Made by a program: the position numbers and the translations under genes. Shown one piece after another: positions 1 through 7,490 of a stretch of DNA of 17,593 nt; position 1 is the stretch's first letter; the number at the start of each line of letters is the position of its first letter. The notes under the pieces were generated by a model, which saw nothing but the letters and a program-made list of their open reading frames with translations, did no database searches and was not told where the DNA came from. The stretch comes from CAUSKK01 sp963533935 (lineage in GTDB: Bacteria; Pseudomonadota; Gammaproteobacteria; Cardiobacteriales; Cardiobacteriaceae), in contig CAUSQL010000029.1 of assembly GCA_963533935.1 (NCBI GenBank), positions 1-17,593 on the forward strand. The letters are read 5' to 3'.

Positions 1-55
1 ACCTGACGGTCTCAGCGCTACGCTGTTCTTCGACCTGACGGTCTCAGCGCTACGC
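1..55. repeat. 32-bp-period direct tandem repeat (partial array)
   Basis: The 23 bases at 1-23 recur without mismatch at 33-55, giving a period of 32 with a 9-base unmatched part (TGTTCTTCG) between. Each copy contains GACGGTCTCAGCGCTACGC. The array runs off the left edge, so its copy number is unknown. It is non-coding relative to the neighbouring minus-strand gene. With only two visible copies and only 9 bases between them it is a minisatellite-type repeat and not a CRISPR array. Confidence 0.8.
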
Positions 56-60
56 GTCTC

Positions 61-155
61 ATGTATGTTTAAATCCCTAAATAAACATACATGGGAAGCG
101 CCCCGTTGTATGTTAATGGCCATAAACATACAACGGGGCGCTTCTACCGTATTTA
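61..155. repeat. Interspersed palindromic repeat, cluster 1 (two units in inverted orientation plus a half-unit)
   Basis: Unit 1 (82-115, minus) and unit 2 (123-155, plus) face each other and share a perfect 20-bp inverted repeat, 95-114 against 125-144, around a 10-base loop. The core reads ACGGGGCGCTT in the oriented unit. A further 11-bp inverted repeat, ATGTATGTTTA at 61-71 against 82-92, lies outside; its left arm looks like the end of a third, degraded unit. The cluster sits just downstream of the minus-strand operon end and could act as its transcript-end hairpin. It belongs to the same family as the units at 5238-5732 and 14177-14457. Confidence 0.85.
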
Positions 156-170
156 AAAGCCTAGGGCTTC
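151..170 (-). terminator. Weak intrinsic terminator candidate at the end of the pepN-relA operon
   Basis: On the minus strand a short stem AAGCC, loop CTA, GGCTT is followed by TTAAAT and overlaps the stop codon of the small membrane gene. The stem has only 5 bp and the T run is interrupted, so the stronger hairpin of repeat cluster 1 (95-144) may matter more for ending the transcript. Confidence 0.3.
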
Positions 171-463
171 AGCAGGTGTTCCCGGCTGCCAAAGCCGTAG
201 AGCAGGGCCAGCAGCAGCGTCCAGATTATGGCCAGGAACAGTAGAGCCAGCAGCGTCGCCGGCAGGCTGAGCAGCAGCGCCTTCCCCGTAACCGGCCGTT
301 TTAAACGCAGATGATTCAGGGCCAGCGCCAGCCAGACGGCGGCGAAGTACAGCGGGTAGATGACCGGAGCCAGCCCCTTGAAGTGCCGGGACAGCAGGTA
401 GAGGGCCGGCATGGACAGCCAGAACAGGCCCCAGCTGGCGGCGGCAAGCATTTTATCTTTCAT
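161..463 (-). CDS. Small hydrophobic membrane protein, unknown function
   Basis: A 100-residue protein that I cannot assign to a named family. It is strongly hydrophobic, with about three predicted membrane segments: roughly residues 8-24, 30-50 and 63-90. A basic stretch (HLRLKR) lies between the second and third. The C-terminus is short and polar. The ATG lies 8 bases after the relA stop codon, and the AGGG that could serve as ribosome binding site overlaps that stop, so it is almost certainly the third gene of the pepN-relA transcript and probably translationally coupled. No catalytic motif or signal-peptidase site is visible. Its existence as a gene is supported by the tight spacing, the coding-type codon use and the coherent hydrophobic pattern; function is not inferable. 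Confidence 0.7.
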   Translation of the reverse strand: MKDKMLAAASWGLFWLSMPALYLLSRHFKGLAPVIYPLYFAAVWLALALNHLRLKRPVTGKALLLSLPATLLALLFLAIIWTLLLALLYGFGSREHLLKP

Positions 464-471
464 GTTTAACC

Positions 472-2595
472 CTAACGTTGCAGCCGCTGCACCGACAGCA
501 TACCCTTCAGCTGCCCCAGCCGGTACAGGGCGCGGGACAGCTGTTCCATGTCGCGGATTTCCAGGGTCAGCTGGCCGGAAAAGCTGCTGTGGCCCGGGTC
601 CTGGTGCAGGTCCACCTGGAGTATAGGAATTTTCTCGTTGGCCAAAGTCTGCTGCACCTCCTTCAGAATGCTGGCGCTGTCGTAGGCCACCAGCTCAATG
701 TCGATGGGGAAGGCGCCGAGCAGGTCCGCCGCCCAGTTCACCGCCACAATGCGCTCCGGGTGCACCCGCGCCAGATGCTCAAAGTTATGGCAGCTGCGCC
801 GGTGCACATTGACGCCCCGGCCCTGGCTGATGAAGCCGCCCAGCGGCGCCGGCGGCACCGGCTGGCAGCAGGTGGCGAAGTTCACCAGCACGTCCTCCAG
901 CCCGTCCACCTCCACGCTCTGGCGGCCGCTGCGGCGGCGGGCCTTCACGGGAATTTTCGCGATGCGCTCGTCCAGACTTAATTTCTTCTCGCTCTGGGCG
1001 GCGCTGATTTCGTGGGCCACCGCCAGGGTGCCCAGGTCACCGAAGCCGATGGCCGCGTAGAGGTCCACCACGGAACTCTGATTGAAGCGCTGGGCCACCG
1101 CCTCCAGATTGGTCAGCTCAATGGCCAGGCGCCGGCATTCCCTCTCCAGCATTTCCCGGCCGGCGGCCACGCTTTTTTCCTTGTCCAGCTTCTTGAAGTA
1201 GCTCTTCACCTTGGCCTTGGCCCGGCCGCTCTGCAGGTAGCCCAGGTGGTCGTTGAGCCAATCGCGGCTGGGGTTCGGCTCCTTCTGCGCCAGAATTTCC
1301 ACGCTGTCGCCGTTCTTCAGCGCCGTGGTCAGCGGCACCATCTGGCCGTTCACCTTGGCGCCGCGGCAGCGGTGGCCCAGGGAGGTGTGAATGTGATAGG
1401 CGAAATCCAGCGGCGTGGCGCCCTCGGGCAGGTCTACCACCCGGCCCTGGGGCGAAACCACGTAGACCCGCTCGCGGAAGGCCTCGTTCTTAAACTGGTC
1501 GAAAATCAGGTCGCCGCGCTTCTGGTCGCCGCCGGCAATCATGCGCCGCAGCCATTCAATCTGCTGCTCGAACTGGCGGCTGTGCCTTACGCCCTTTTCC
1601 TTGTAAATCCAGTGGGCCGCCACCCCCAGCTCCGCGTGCTCGTGCATTTTCGTGGTGCGAATCTGCACTTCGAGAATGCGCTGCTCCGGGCCGATGAAGG
1701 AGCTGTGTAGGGACTGGTAGCCGTTGGCCTTGGGATTACTGATGTAGTCGTCGAACTCCTCGGGTATGGGGTGCCAGAGGTTATTCACCACCGCCAGCGC
1801 CTTGTAGCAATTCTCCTCGGTGTCCGTCTCAATGCGCACGGCGCGAATGTCGTTGAGCTGTTCAAACTTAATGCCCTTGCGCTTCATCTTCTGGTAGATG
1901 GAATTGATGTGCTTAACCCGGCCGTATAACTTATTGATTTTTATGGAGAATTTCTCCAGCTCGTGGCGCAGCACATCCAGCACCCGGGTGATGTAGCGTT
2001 CCCGGTCCACCCGCTTTTCCTCCAGCTCGTGGGAAATTTCCTGGTAAATGTCCGGCTCCAGCACCCGCAGGGCCCGGTCTTCCAGCTCCCACTTCAATTG
2101 GGCGATGCCCAGGCGGTTGGCCAGCGGCGCGAAGATGTCGCGGGTTTGCAGGGCCAGCCGCTGCTGTTCCGCTGGGCTTTTATCGCCCAGATTGCGCATT
2201 AGCACCGTCTGCAGCGCCAGCTTGAGTATGACCGCGCGCATGTCGCTGGCCATGGCCAACAGCATTTTGCGCAGCTGCTCCAAATCCGACTGCTCCATGT
2301 CGTGCAGCCGGTCGATGAGGGTCAGCTGGTCGAGGGCCTGGAGTATGGCGAGGATTTCCGGACTTAAATTTTTAATCCGTTCTAACAGCTCTTCGTTCTT
2401 CTCCCGGCCGCGCCAGTAGCCCACCAGCAGGCCGGCACCGATTAAGGCCGCGTCGCTGCGCAGTTCCCCCAGCAGCAGGGCCAGGGCCCGGCCGCGCTCG
2501 TCCGCCCCGGCCAGGGCCAAACTCTGCGCCAGCAGCTGCTGTTCCGCGGGCCCGGCCGCCAGCGCTGCCAGCCAGTCCGGGCAGTTAGAGTCCAT
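472..2595 (-). CDS. relA: RelA, GTP pyrophosphokinase, (p)ppGpp synthetase I
   Basis: A 707-residue long RSH protein that makes (p)ppGpp from ATP and GTP/GDP on stalled ribosomes during amino-acid starvation. Order: degenerate HD region (about 40-170, with SDMRAVILKLAL where active hydrolases have a conserved HD-type site), synthetase domain (about 210-335, with EFDDY at 280-284 and NGYQSLH at 291-297), TGS (about 375-440), helical region, conserved-cysteine/zinc-finger region (ATCCQP near 574-579 and SCHNF at 601) and a C-terminal ACT domain (about 629-707). The acidic EFDD motif and lost HD residues mark it as synthetase-only RelA; SpoT normally has RFKD and an intact HD site. It is slightly shorter than E. 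coli RelA (744). Its start overlaps the pepN stop by 11 bases with a poor ribosome binding site (TGGAG), suggesting coupling. Confidence 0.95.
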   Translation of the reverse strand: MDSNCPDWLAALAAGPAEQQLLAQSLALAGADERGRALALLLGELRSDAALIGAGLLVGYWRGREKNEELLERIKNLSPEILAILQALDQLTLIDRLHDMEQSDLEQLRKMLLAMASDMRAVILKLALQTVLMRNLGDKSPAEQQRLALQTRDIFAPLANRLGIAQLKWELEDRALRVLEPDIYQEISHELEEKRVDRERYITRVLDVLRHELEKFSIKINKLYGRVKHINSIYQKMKRKGIKFEQLNDIRAVRIETDTEENCYKALAVVNNLWHPIPEEFDDYISNPKANGYQSLHSSFIGPEQRILEVQIRTTKMHEHAELGVAAHWIYKEKGVRHSRQFEQQIEWLRRMIAGGDQKRGDLIFDQFKNEAFRERVYVVSPQGRVVDLPEGATPLDFAYHIHTSLGHRCRGAKVNGQMVPLTTALKNGDSVEILAQKEPNPSRDWLNDHLGYLQSGRAKAKVKSYFKKLDKEKSVAAGREMLERECRRLAIELTNLEAVAQRFNQSSVVDLYAAIGFGDLGTLAVAHEISAAQSEKKLSLDERIAKIPVKARRRSGRQSVEVDGLEDVLVNFATCCQPVPPAPLGGFISQGRGVNVHRRSCHNFEHLARVHPERIVAVNWAADLLGAFPIDIELVAYDSASILKEVQQTLANEKIPILQVDLHQDPGHSSFSGQLTLEIRDMEQLSRALYRLGQLKGMLSVQRLQR

Positions 2596-5152
2596 GGCGA
2601 ATACGCTCCAGGGTCTCCTGCACGTCCACCGGCAGGGCCGGCGTGGCCAGCAGCCGGTCTAAAATGGCCGCCAACTTGCCGCGGCGGCCCCCGTCCATCT
2701 TCGCAACGATGGCGAACTGATTCAGCATGCGCGAGGCATTCTGCGGGTTGGACAGGAGAATTTTCTGCAGCTGGCCGGCGAAGAATTCATAGCCGCTGCC
2801 GTCGGCGGCGTGGAACAGGGCCGGGTTATGGCGGGTGAAATTCACCAGCAGGGCGCGGCTGCGATTCGGATTATCCAAATTAAAGAGGGGGTGGTCGGCC
2901 AGGGCCTGAATGTGTTCTAGGGAATTGTCCCGGGCCTGCACCGCAAACCACTTGTCCACCACCAGCGGCAGTTCTTTGAAGCGTTCCAGGAAATCGGCCA
3001 GGGCGGTGGCGCGGGCCTCGTCGTGGTGGCGGGCCAGGGCCTGGAGGGCGCCCATGCGTTCGGTCATGGTGCGGGCGTCCCGGTAGTCCGCCGCCAGCTG
3101 GGCCCGGGCCGCGGCGCGGTCATCTAAATACTGGCGCAACACGTTCTGCAGGGCGCGGCGGCCGCCGTTGTCGCTGTTCCAGCTGGTGTCCGAGGTGGCC
3201 AGGGCGCGGATATGGGCCGGCAAATCCTGGCGGTTCAGGCCCTCGCGCAAGGCACTTTCCAGCTGACCGTGGGCGGCGAGGATTTTGTCCATGGCATAGG
3301 GGGCCGGCAGGAAGTTCAGCAGCGTTTCCAGGCTCGGCAGTTCCAGCATCAGCGCCTTCTCCGCCGGCGATTTATTGCCGTCCGCCAGCACTTCCCCATA
3401 TAAATCCATCAGCTCGTTTAAACCGCCGCCGTTGCCGGCCAGCAGCTCGCCGAACACCTGCCGCTGCAGCAGCTGGAGAGCTTCGAAGCGGCTGAAGCCG
3501 TCCGGGCTGTGGAAAATCAGCGCGCGCAGGTCGCCGCTGCCGTATTGATAGGAGTAATGCACCGGCGCGGAAAAGTCCGCCAGCAGCACGGGAATGTACT
3601 GGTCGCAGTTGCTGAAGCTCCAGCTGCCCTCTTCCTGGTCGAGAATCAGCGTGTTCTCTTCGCGGCCGTCGGCGAAGCGGTAGCGGCGGCCGGTGCCGTC
3701 GATGAGGCTGAATTTAATGGGAATGACCAGCGGCCGCGGCGGCTTAACCCGCTCAATCAGCTGGCGGGCGCTCAGGGTAAAGCGGCGGGCGCCCTGGTCG
3801 TAGTCGCCGAAGAATTCCAGCACCGGCGTGCCGGCGGTCAAATACCAATGGAAGAACTGGCCGCGGAAGTCGTAGAAATCCGAGGACATGGCGGCGGCGA
3901 AGTCCTCGATGCGCACCGCCTGGCCATCGTAGTTCTTGATGTAGCGGGCCATGCCCTGCTGGAAGCGCTCCTCGCCAAGAATGCTGTGGTACATGCGGAT
4001 AATTTCTGCGCCCTTCTCATAGACGGTGGCGGTGTAGAAATTGTCGATGGAGGCGTACTCCTGGGGCTGCACCGGGTGGGCCAGCGGCCCCGCGTCCTCG
4101 GCGAACTGGAAGGTGCGCAGCCGCTGCACTTCCCGGATACGTTCAATGAAACGTTCGCCGTGGTCGGCGCTGAATTCCTGGTCGCGGAAGACGGTTAGCC
4201 CCTCCTTCAGGGACAGCTGGAACCAGTCGCGGCAGGTGATGCGGTTGCCGGTCCAGTTGTGGAAATACTCGTGGGCGATGACCCCGTGCACCAGGCGGAA
4301 ATCCTCGTCGGTGCTGGTACTACTCTCGGCGAGCACGCAGCGGGTGTTGAAGATGTTCAGGCTCTTATTCTCCATGGCGCCCATGTTGAAATCGCCGATG
4401 GCGACGATGTTAAAGCGGTTCAGGTCGTAGGACAGGTTGAAGCGCTTTTCGTCCCAGCTGATGGCCTCCTTCAGGGCGCGTAGGGCGAAGGCGCACTGGT
4501 CGAGGAATTCCTTCGCGCTGTAAATGCGCAGGTCGATGGCCACGCCCTTGGGGCTGGTGAACTGCTCCTGAATGAATTCCAGATCGCCGGCGACCAGGGC
4601 GAACAGGTAGGTGGGCTTCGGGTGCGGGTCCTGCCACTTGGTGAAATAGCGGCCGTTGGCCAACGGGCCCTCGGCCAGCAGATTGCCGTTGGACAGGCTG
4701 ATTTTGTGGTCGCTTTCAATGGTTACCTCAAAGAGGGACAGCACGTCGGGCCGGTCGAAGGCGAAGGAGATGCGGCGGAAGCCCTCAGCTTCGCACTGGG
4801 TGCAGTAGATGCCGCTGGAATTGTAGAGGCCGGTCAGCGCCTTGTTCTGTTCCGGGTAAATCTTGACCGTGCTTTCCAGCCAGAAGTCGTCGGCCACGTT
4901 GTTTAGGGTTAGCAGCTGATTTTCGTAGCGGTAATCCGCCGGCGCCAGGGGCCGGCCGTCGATGGCCAGGCTGATGATTTCCAAATTGTGGCCGTTGAGC
5001 ACCGCCGGCTGCTGGTGCGAGCCGGCGCGGACGATGTGCTGCCGGTGGTGAACCAGCGTGTGGCCCGGGAAAATCTCAAATTTCAGCTGATGGCTCAGGC
5101 TGCGGAAGGGGGCGGGTTGGTAATCCTTTAATCTGATGTTTTGCAGGCTCAT
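2585..5152 (-). CDS. pepN: PepN, M1-family zinc aminopeptidase N
   Basis: An 855-residue cytoplasmic metallo-aminopeptidase (E. coli PepN 870) that removes N-terminal residues from peptides in the last steps of protein turnover. The substrate-binding GAMEN motif is at 258-262. Zinc ligands are H294 and H298 of HEYFH plus E317, with E295 as catalytic base and Y378 as the transition-state tyrosine, all about three residues before their E. coli positions. The N-terminal beta domain, thermolysin-like domain, beta domain and helical C-terminal domain are all present with no break. The ATG at 5152 has AAGGGAA upstream and a convincing promoter at 5177-5206. It is the first gene of an operon with relA, linking peptide recycling and the stringent response on one transcript. 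Confidence 0.96.
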   Translation of the reverse strand: MSLQNIRLKDYQPAPFRSLSHQLKFEIFPGHTLVHHRQHIVRAGSHQQPAVLNGHNLEIISLAIDGRPLAPADYRYENQLLTLNNVADDFWLESTVKIYPEQNKALTGLYNSSGIYCTQCEAEGFRRISFAFDRPDVLSLFEVTIESDHKISLSNGNLLAEGPLANGRYFTKWQDPHPKPTYLFALVAGDLEFIQEQFTSPKGVAIDLRIYSAKEFLDQCAFALRALKEAISWDEKRFNLSYDLNRFNIVAIGDFNMGAMENKSLNIFNTRCVLAESSTSTDEDFRLVHGVIAHEYFHNWTGNRITCRDWFQLSLKEGLTVFRDQEFSADHGERFIERIREVQRLRTFQFAEDAGPLAHPVQPQEYASIDNFYTATVYEKGAEIIRMYHSILGEERFQQGMARYIKNYDGQAVRIEDFAAAMSSDFYDFRGQFFHWYLTAGTPVLEFFGDYDQGARRFTLSARQLIERVKPPRPLVIPIKFSLIDGTGRRYRFADGREENTLILDQEEGSWSFSNCDQYIPVLLADFSAPVHYSYQYGSGDLRALIFHSPDGFSRFEALQLLQRQVFGELLAGNGGGLNELMDLYGEVLADGNKSPAEKALMLELPSLETLLNFLPAPYAMDKILAAHGQLESALREGLNRQDLPAHIRALATSDTSWNSDNGGRRALQNVLRQYLDDRAAARAQLAADYRDARTMTERMGALQALARHHDEARATALADFLERFKELPLVVDKWFAVQARDNSLEHIQALADHPLFNLDNPNRSRALLVNFTRHNPALFHAADGSGYEFFAGQLQKILLSNPQNASRMLNQFAIVAKMDGGRRGKLAAILDRLLATPALPVDVQETLERIRHGL

Positions 5153-5176
5153 GCTAATTCCCTTGAAAAAGGAAAA

Positions 5177-5206
5177 ATTCTAGCAGAGGCGGCGGGGGCG
5201 TTCTAA
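5177..5206 (-). promoter_or_regulatory. Sigma-70-type promoter for pepN-relA
   Basis: On the minus strand: -35 TTAGAA (5201-5206), 18-base spacer, -10 TAGAAT (5177-5182) preceded by TGC, i.e. an extended -10. It gives a short leader before the pepN ATG at 5152. The weak -35 is offset by the extended -10. Confidence 0.55.
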
Positions 5207-5237
5207 CCGCGGACCGGCAAAGGGGCGTTTTCCGGCT

Positions 5238-5363
5238 TAAACATACAACGGGGCGCTTCCCCTGTTTGTAACTAGGGCTTTTAGTGCTTTATACAAACAT
5301 GGGGGCGCTTTCCCTGTTTGTATAGGGTCTTAAACATACAACGGGGCGCTTTAACTGTATTTA
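5238..5363 (+). repeat. Interspersed palindromic repeat, cluster 2 (three tandem units)
   Basis: Three same-orientation units: 5238-5270, 5292-5322 and 5331-5363. The first begins TAAACATACA, has core ACGGGGCGCTT and ends TGTTTGTA. The middle unit is flanked by a perfect 8-bp inverted repeat TACAAACA/TGTTTGTA around its GGGGCGCTT core, so each unit is itself a small palindrome-ended element. The spacers are 21 and 8 bases. The cluster lies upstream of the pepN promoter. Confidence 0.85.
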
Positions 5364-5557
5364 TTTGGTGGAGAACTCACAGCTGCCGGCGAAGGCGCCC
5401 AGCTCACGGTAGATGAGCCCATGCCGCCCCGGCGTGGCTAGTACGAAGCGCAGCGGAGCAGCGAGGGCTTTGCCCGAGCAATCGAATTGCAGCGGAGCAG
5501 CGAGGGCTTTGCCCGAGCAACTGAAGCCCCATCTCGTTTTTCCATAGTTAAAGGCAA
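5364..5557. repeat. Region between repeat clusters with a 39-bp-period tandem repeat; possible gene remnant
   Basis: An exact 32-base direct repeat occurs at 5450-5481 and 5489-5520 (7-base spacer, period 39) and includes the hairpin-forming GGGCTTTGCCC. Because 39 is a multiple of three, the repeat encodes a repeated 13-residue unit in every frame; on the minus strand one open stretch (5404-5532, 42 residues, ATG start, no convincing ribosome binding site) contains LLGQSPRCSAA twice. In another minus-strand frame, 5361-5440 reads as GC3-rich codons ending in ELGAFAGSCEFSTK and a TAA. I cannot tell a gene remnant from chance in this GC-rich sequence and call no CDS here. Confidence 0.6.
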
Positions 5558-5560
5558 AAT

Positions 5561-5732
5561 TACAAACAGCTAAAGCGCCCCACTGTAGGTTTAATGGGCT
5601 TAAACATACAACGGGGCGCTTCCTATGTTTGTAATTAGGGGTTTTAATGGCCTATACAAACGGACGGGCGCTTATGGTGTATGTTTATTTAACGTTTTAA
5701 ACATACACTGTAAGCGCCCGTCCGTCAGTAAA
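5561..5732. repeat. Interspersed palindromic repeat, cluster 3 (two inverted pairs)
   Basis: Four units: 5561-5593 (minus), 5601-5633 (plus), 5655-5687 (plus) and 5698-5732 (minus). The first two face each other with a 7-base spacer. The last two form a hairpin with 28-bp arms and two mismatches, 5660-5687 against 5698-5725. The first pair belongs to the GGGGCGCTT subtype, the second to a GACGGACGGGCGCTT subtype. The second pair ends about 20 bases after the stop of the minus-strand gene at 5753, where it could end that transcript. Confidence 0.87.
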
Positions 5733-5752
5733 TTGGCGATTTACCGCATTTA

Positions 5753-6298
5753 CTACTTGTTACGGGGCCCCAAATCGCGCACCGAGAAATTGCCCCGGTA
5801 GATGGCCACGGTCAGCTGGCTGTCCTGCAATTTCTCCTCAATCTCCGGCGCCTGCCACTCATTGACGTAGTAGCGGTTAAAGGGAATGGTCGAGGCGGAA
5901 ATTTGCCCGTTGAAGCAGTAGTAATCCCTGATGACCAGGTAGTTATCGCCGCTGGGCCGCTCAAAGCCCACGGCCTCCAGCCGGGCCAAATTGTCCGCGC
6001 CCCGGCTCAGCTGCACGTAGAGGGGCCGCCTATGCTCCCCATTTAAACTCAGGGTAGGCCGCTTCTCCTCCCAGCTAACCGTACAGTTCAAGTCCTTGCG
6101 CTCCTTAATTTCGTCCTCCAGGTTGAAGCCCAGCGCCACGTAGCGGCCGCGGAAGGGGTCGCGCGGGTCCACCGGCCGCACGGCGAAACTGAATTCCTGG
6201 CCGCGCAGCCGCACCCAGTAATCCCGCAGCAGCGGCAGGGCCAGCACCGCCAGCTGCACCAGCATCAGCACCAAAAGCCAGGATTTTCTAATTTTCAT
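5753..6298 (-). CDS. GDYXXLXY-family membrane-anchored protein
   Basis: A 181-residue protein with an N-terminal membrane anchor (about residues 7-24, after the basic MKIRKSW) and a predicted extracytoplasmic domain. The stretch VDPRDPFRGRYVALGF (about 43-58) matches the signature region of the GDYXXLXY family, usually DPRDxxRGDYxxLxY; here the signature aspartate is arginine and the final tyrosine is phenylalanine, so the name motif is degenerate. These proteins are commonly encoded next to DUF2157 or DUF4401 membrane proteins, as here: its ATG overlaps the end of the DUF2157 gene by 11 bases. Biochemical function of the family is unknown to me. The pair is probably co-translated and may form a membrane complex (inference). 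Confidence 0.85.
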   Translation of the reverse strand: MKIRKSWLLVLMLVQLAVLALPLLRDYWVRLRGQEFSFAVRPVDPRDPFRGRYVALGFNLEDEIKERKDLNCTVSWEEKRPTLSLNGEHRRPLYVQLSRGADNLARLEAVGFERPSGDNYLVIRDYYCFNGQISASTIPFNRYYVNEWQAPEIEEKLQDSQLTVAIYRGNFSVRDLGPRNK

Positions 6299-7430
6299 GT
6301 TTGCGATTCCTTAAAAGATAGATGTTCGCCGCCAGCAATACGGCGCCCGCCACCAGCAGCGTCAGACCACCGGACAGCATGGAGTCGTGGTTGAAAGCCA
6401 GGAAGCCACCCAGCAGCAGCACGTGAATGACCGCGAAATTCATCTTCGCCAGCCGCTGCTCGCTGATGGCCTGGTAGGCGAAGAGCGCCAGCACCACGAT
6501 GGCGATGAGGCAGCGCAGTTCCACGGAAATATCGTTGTAAATCAAAGCGGTAAGCGCCGGCAGTGCCGCAAACAGCAGCCGCGGCAGGTCCTTCGGCAGG
6601 CAGGCCAGGCACACGGCCAGCGCCCCCAGGCCGAAGATCGGGTGCAGTTGCACGTCAATGATTTGGGTGATGATGAAGATGTAGCCGTAGATAACGCCGT
6701 AGTAGCGGTAGCTGTCCGGCCAGCGGTAGCGGCAGCTCAGCGGGTAGGCCAGGGCCAGCAACATCGGCAGCAAGGGCAGGTATTCCCGCGGCACGTGCAG
6801 CCAGTCGCAGGTGAGCAGCAGCAGGCCGCCCACGTAGGCCGGCAGCAGATAACGGTTTTGCAGGCGCAGGTAGAAGGTGGCGGCCAGCAACAGCCAGCCG
6901 GGAGCCACGTAAATTAGGCCCAGCCGGTCAAAGGCCATGGCCAGCTGCAGGACTTGCAGCATGATGGCCAGCGCCTTAGAGCGGTAAATGAACAGGTTCG
7001 GCAGGCAGACCAGCAGCCACAGCAGTAGAAAATCGCTGAGCCGGCTCTGGCTCTGTAGCACCTGGCCGCAAATGATTAAAAATAGGCCCACGGCGGTGCA
7101 GAAAATCACATTGCTCAGCTCCCGCTGGAGGTTGTTTTTGTCCACTGACCAGTAGAGATAGGCGCCGCTGGGCAGCAGCAGAGCGAAGGCTACGGTCAGG
7201 CGCAGGGCCGGCGAGAACTGGTCCCAGTTGTGGCCAATGATGGCCATTAGGCCGGCGCCAAGCAGCAGTACCGCCACCAGGTACATGGCCAGCAGCTGGG
7301 CCGTCCAAATCTTCGGCCGGTAATCGCCGCGGATAGCCTGGGCCTGTTCCGGCGATAGCTTGCCCTCCTCCTGCCAGCGGCTGATTTCCGCCAGCAGCCA
7401 TTCATATTGTTTGTTACTTAAATCTCGCAC
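6288..7430 (-). CDS. DUF2157-domain multi-spanning membrane protein
   Basis: A 380-residue protein. The N-terminal soluble segment (about 1-40: LSNKQYEWLLAEISRWQEEG...LSPEQAQAI) is typical of DUF2157 proteins, and roughly ten hydrophobic segments fill the rest, up to the polar tail RNRKHEN. The motif IIGHNWDQFSP after the first membrane segment is characteristic of the family. The start codon is GTG (CAC at 7428-7430 on the plus strand), supported by AGGAG seven bases upstream and a good promoter at 7460-7488. It is the first gene of a two-gene unit with the GDYXXLXY protein. Function is not established; a role in the envelope is a guess from topology only. Confidence 0.87.
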   Translation of the reverse strand: MRDLSNKQYEWLLAEISRWQEEGKLSPEQAQAIRGDYRPKIWTAQLLAMYLVAVLLLGAGLMAIIGHNWDQFSPALRLTVAFALLLPSGAYLYWSVDKNNLQRELSNVIFCTAVGLFLIICGQVLQSQSRLSDFLLLWLLVCLPNLFIYRSKALAIMLQVLQLAMAFDRLGLIYVAPGWLLLAATFYLRLQNRYLLPAYVGGLLLLTCDWLHVPREYLPLLPMLLALAYPLSCRYRWPDSYRYYGVIYGYIFIITQIIDVQLHPIFGLGALAVCLACLPKDLPRLLFAALPALTALIYNDISVELRCLIAIVVLALFAYQAISEQRLAKMNFAVIHVLLLGGFLAFNHDSMLSGGLTLLVAGAVLLAANIYLLRNRKHEN

Positions 7431-7459
7431 AGAAAAACTCCTAGAATTTAGTGTGGTAA

Positions 7460-7488
7460 ATTATAACCGAGTAAATATTCAGTTTAAA
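7460..7488 (-). promoter_or_regulatory. Promoter for the DUF2157-GDYXXLXY operon
   Basis: On the minus strand: -35 TTTAAA (7483-7488), 17-base spacer, perfect -10 TATAAT (7460-7465). The -35 overlaps the region just before the tadA ATG (7491), so polymerase binding here could compete with tadA transcription. Confidence 0.65.
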
Positions 7489-7490
7489 AG

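Noticed and set aside
1..55. CRISPR-like array at the left edge
   Set aside because: Only two copies and a 9-base gap; no palindromic 28-37 bp repeat with 30-40 base spacers and no cas genes.
61..155. Insertion sequence or MITE with target-site duplication
   Set aside because: No transposase and no clear flanking duplication; the units are short and many, better described as REP-like.
1012..1710. Long open frame on the plus strand opposite relA
   Set aside because: Composition typical of antisense in GC-rich genes; no family signature; relA is certain on the other strand. The same applies to plus-strand frames opposite pepN, ftsH and lpdA.
472..2595. Assignment as SpoT (bifunctional)
   Set aside because: The HD hydrolase residues are degenerate and the synthetase motif is EFDDY, both RelA features.
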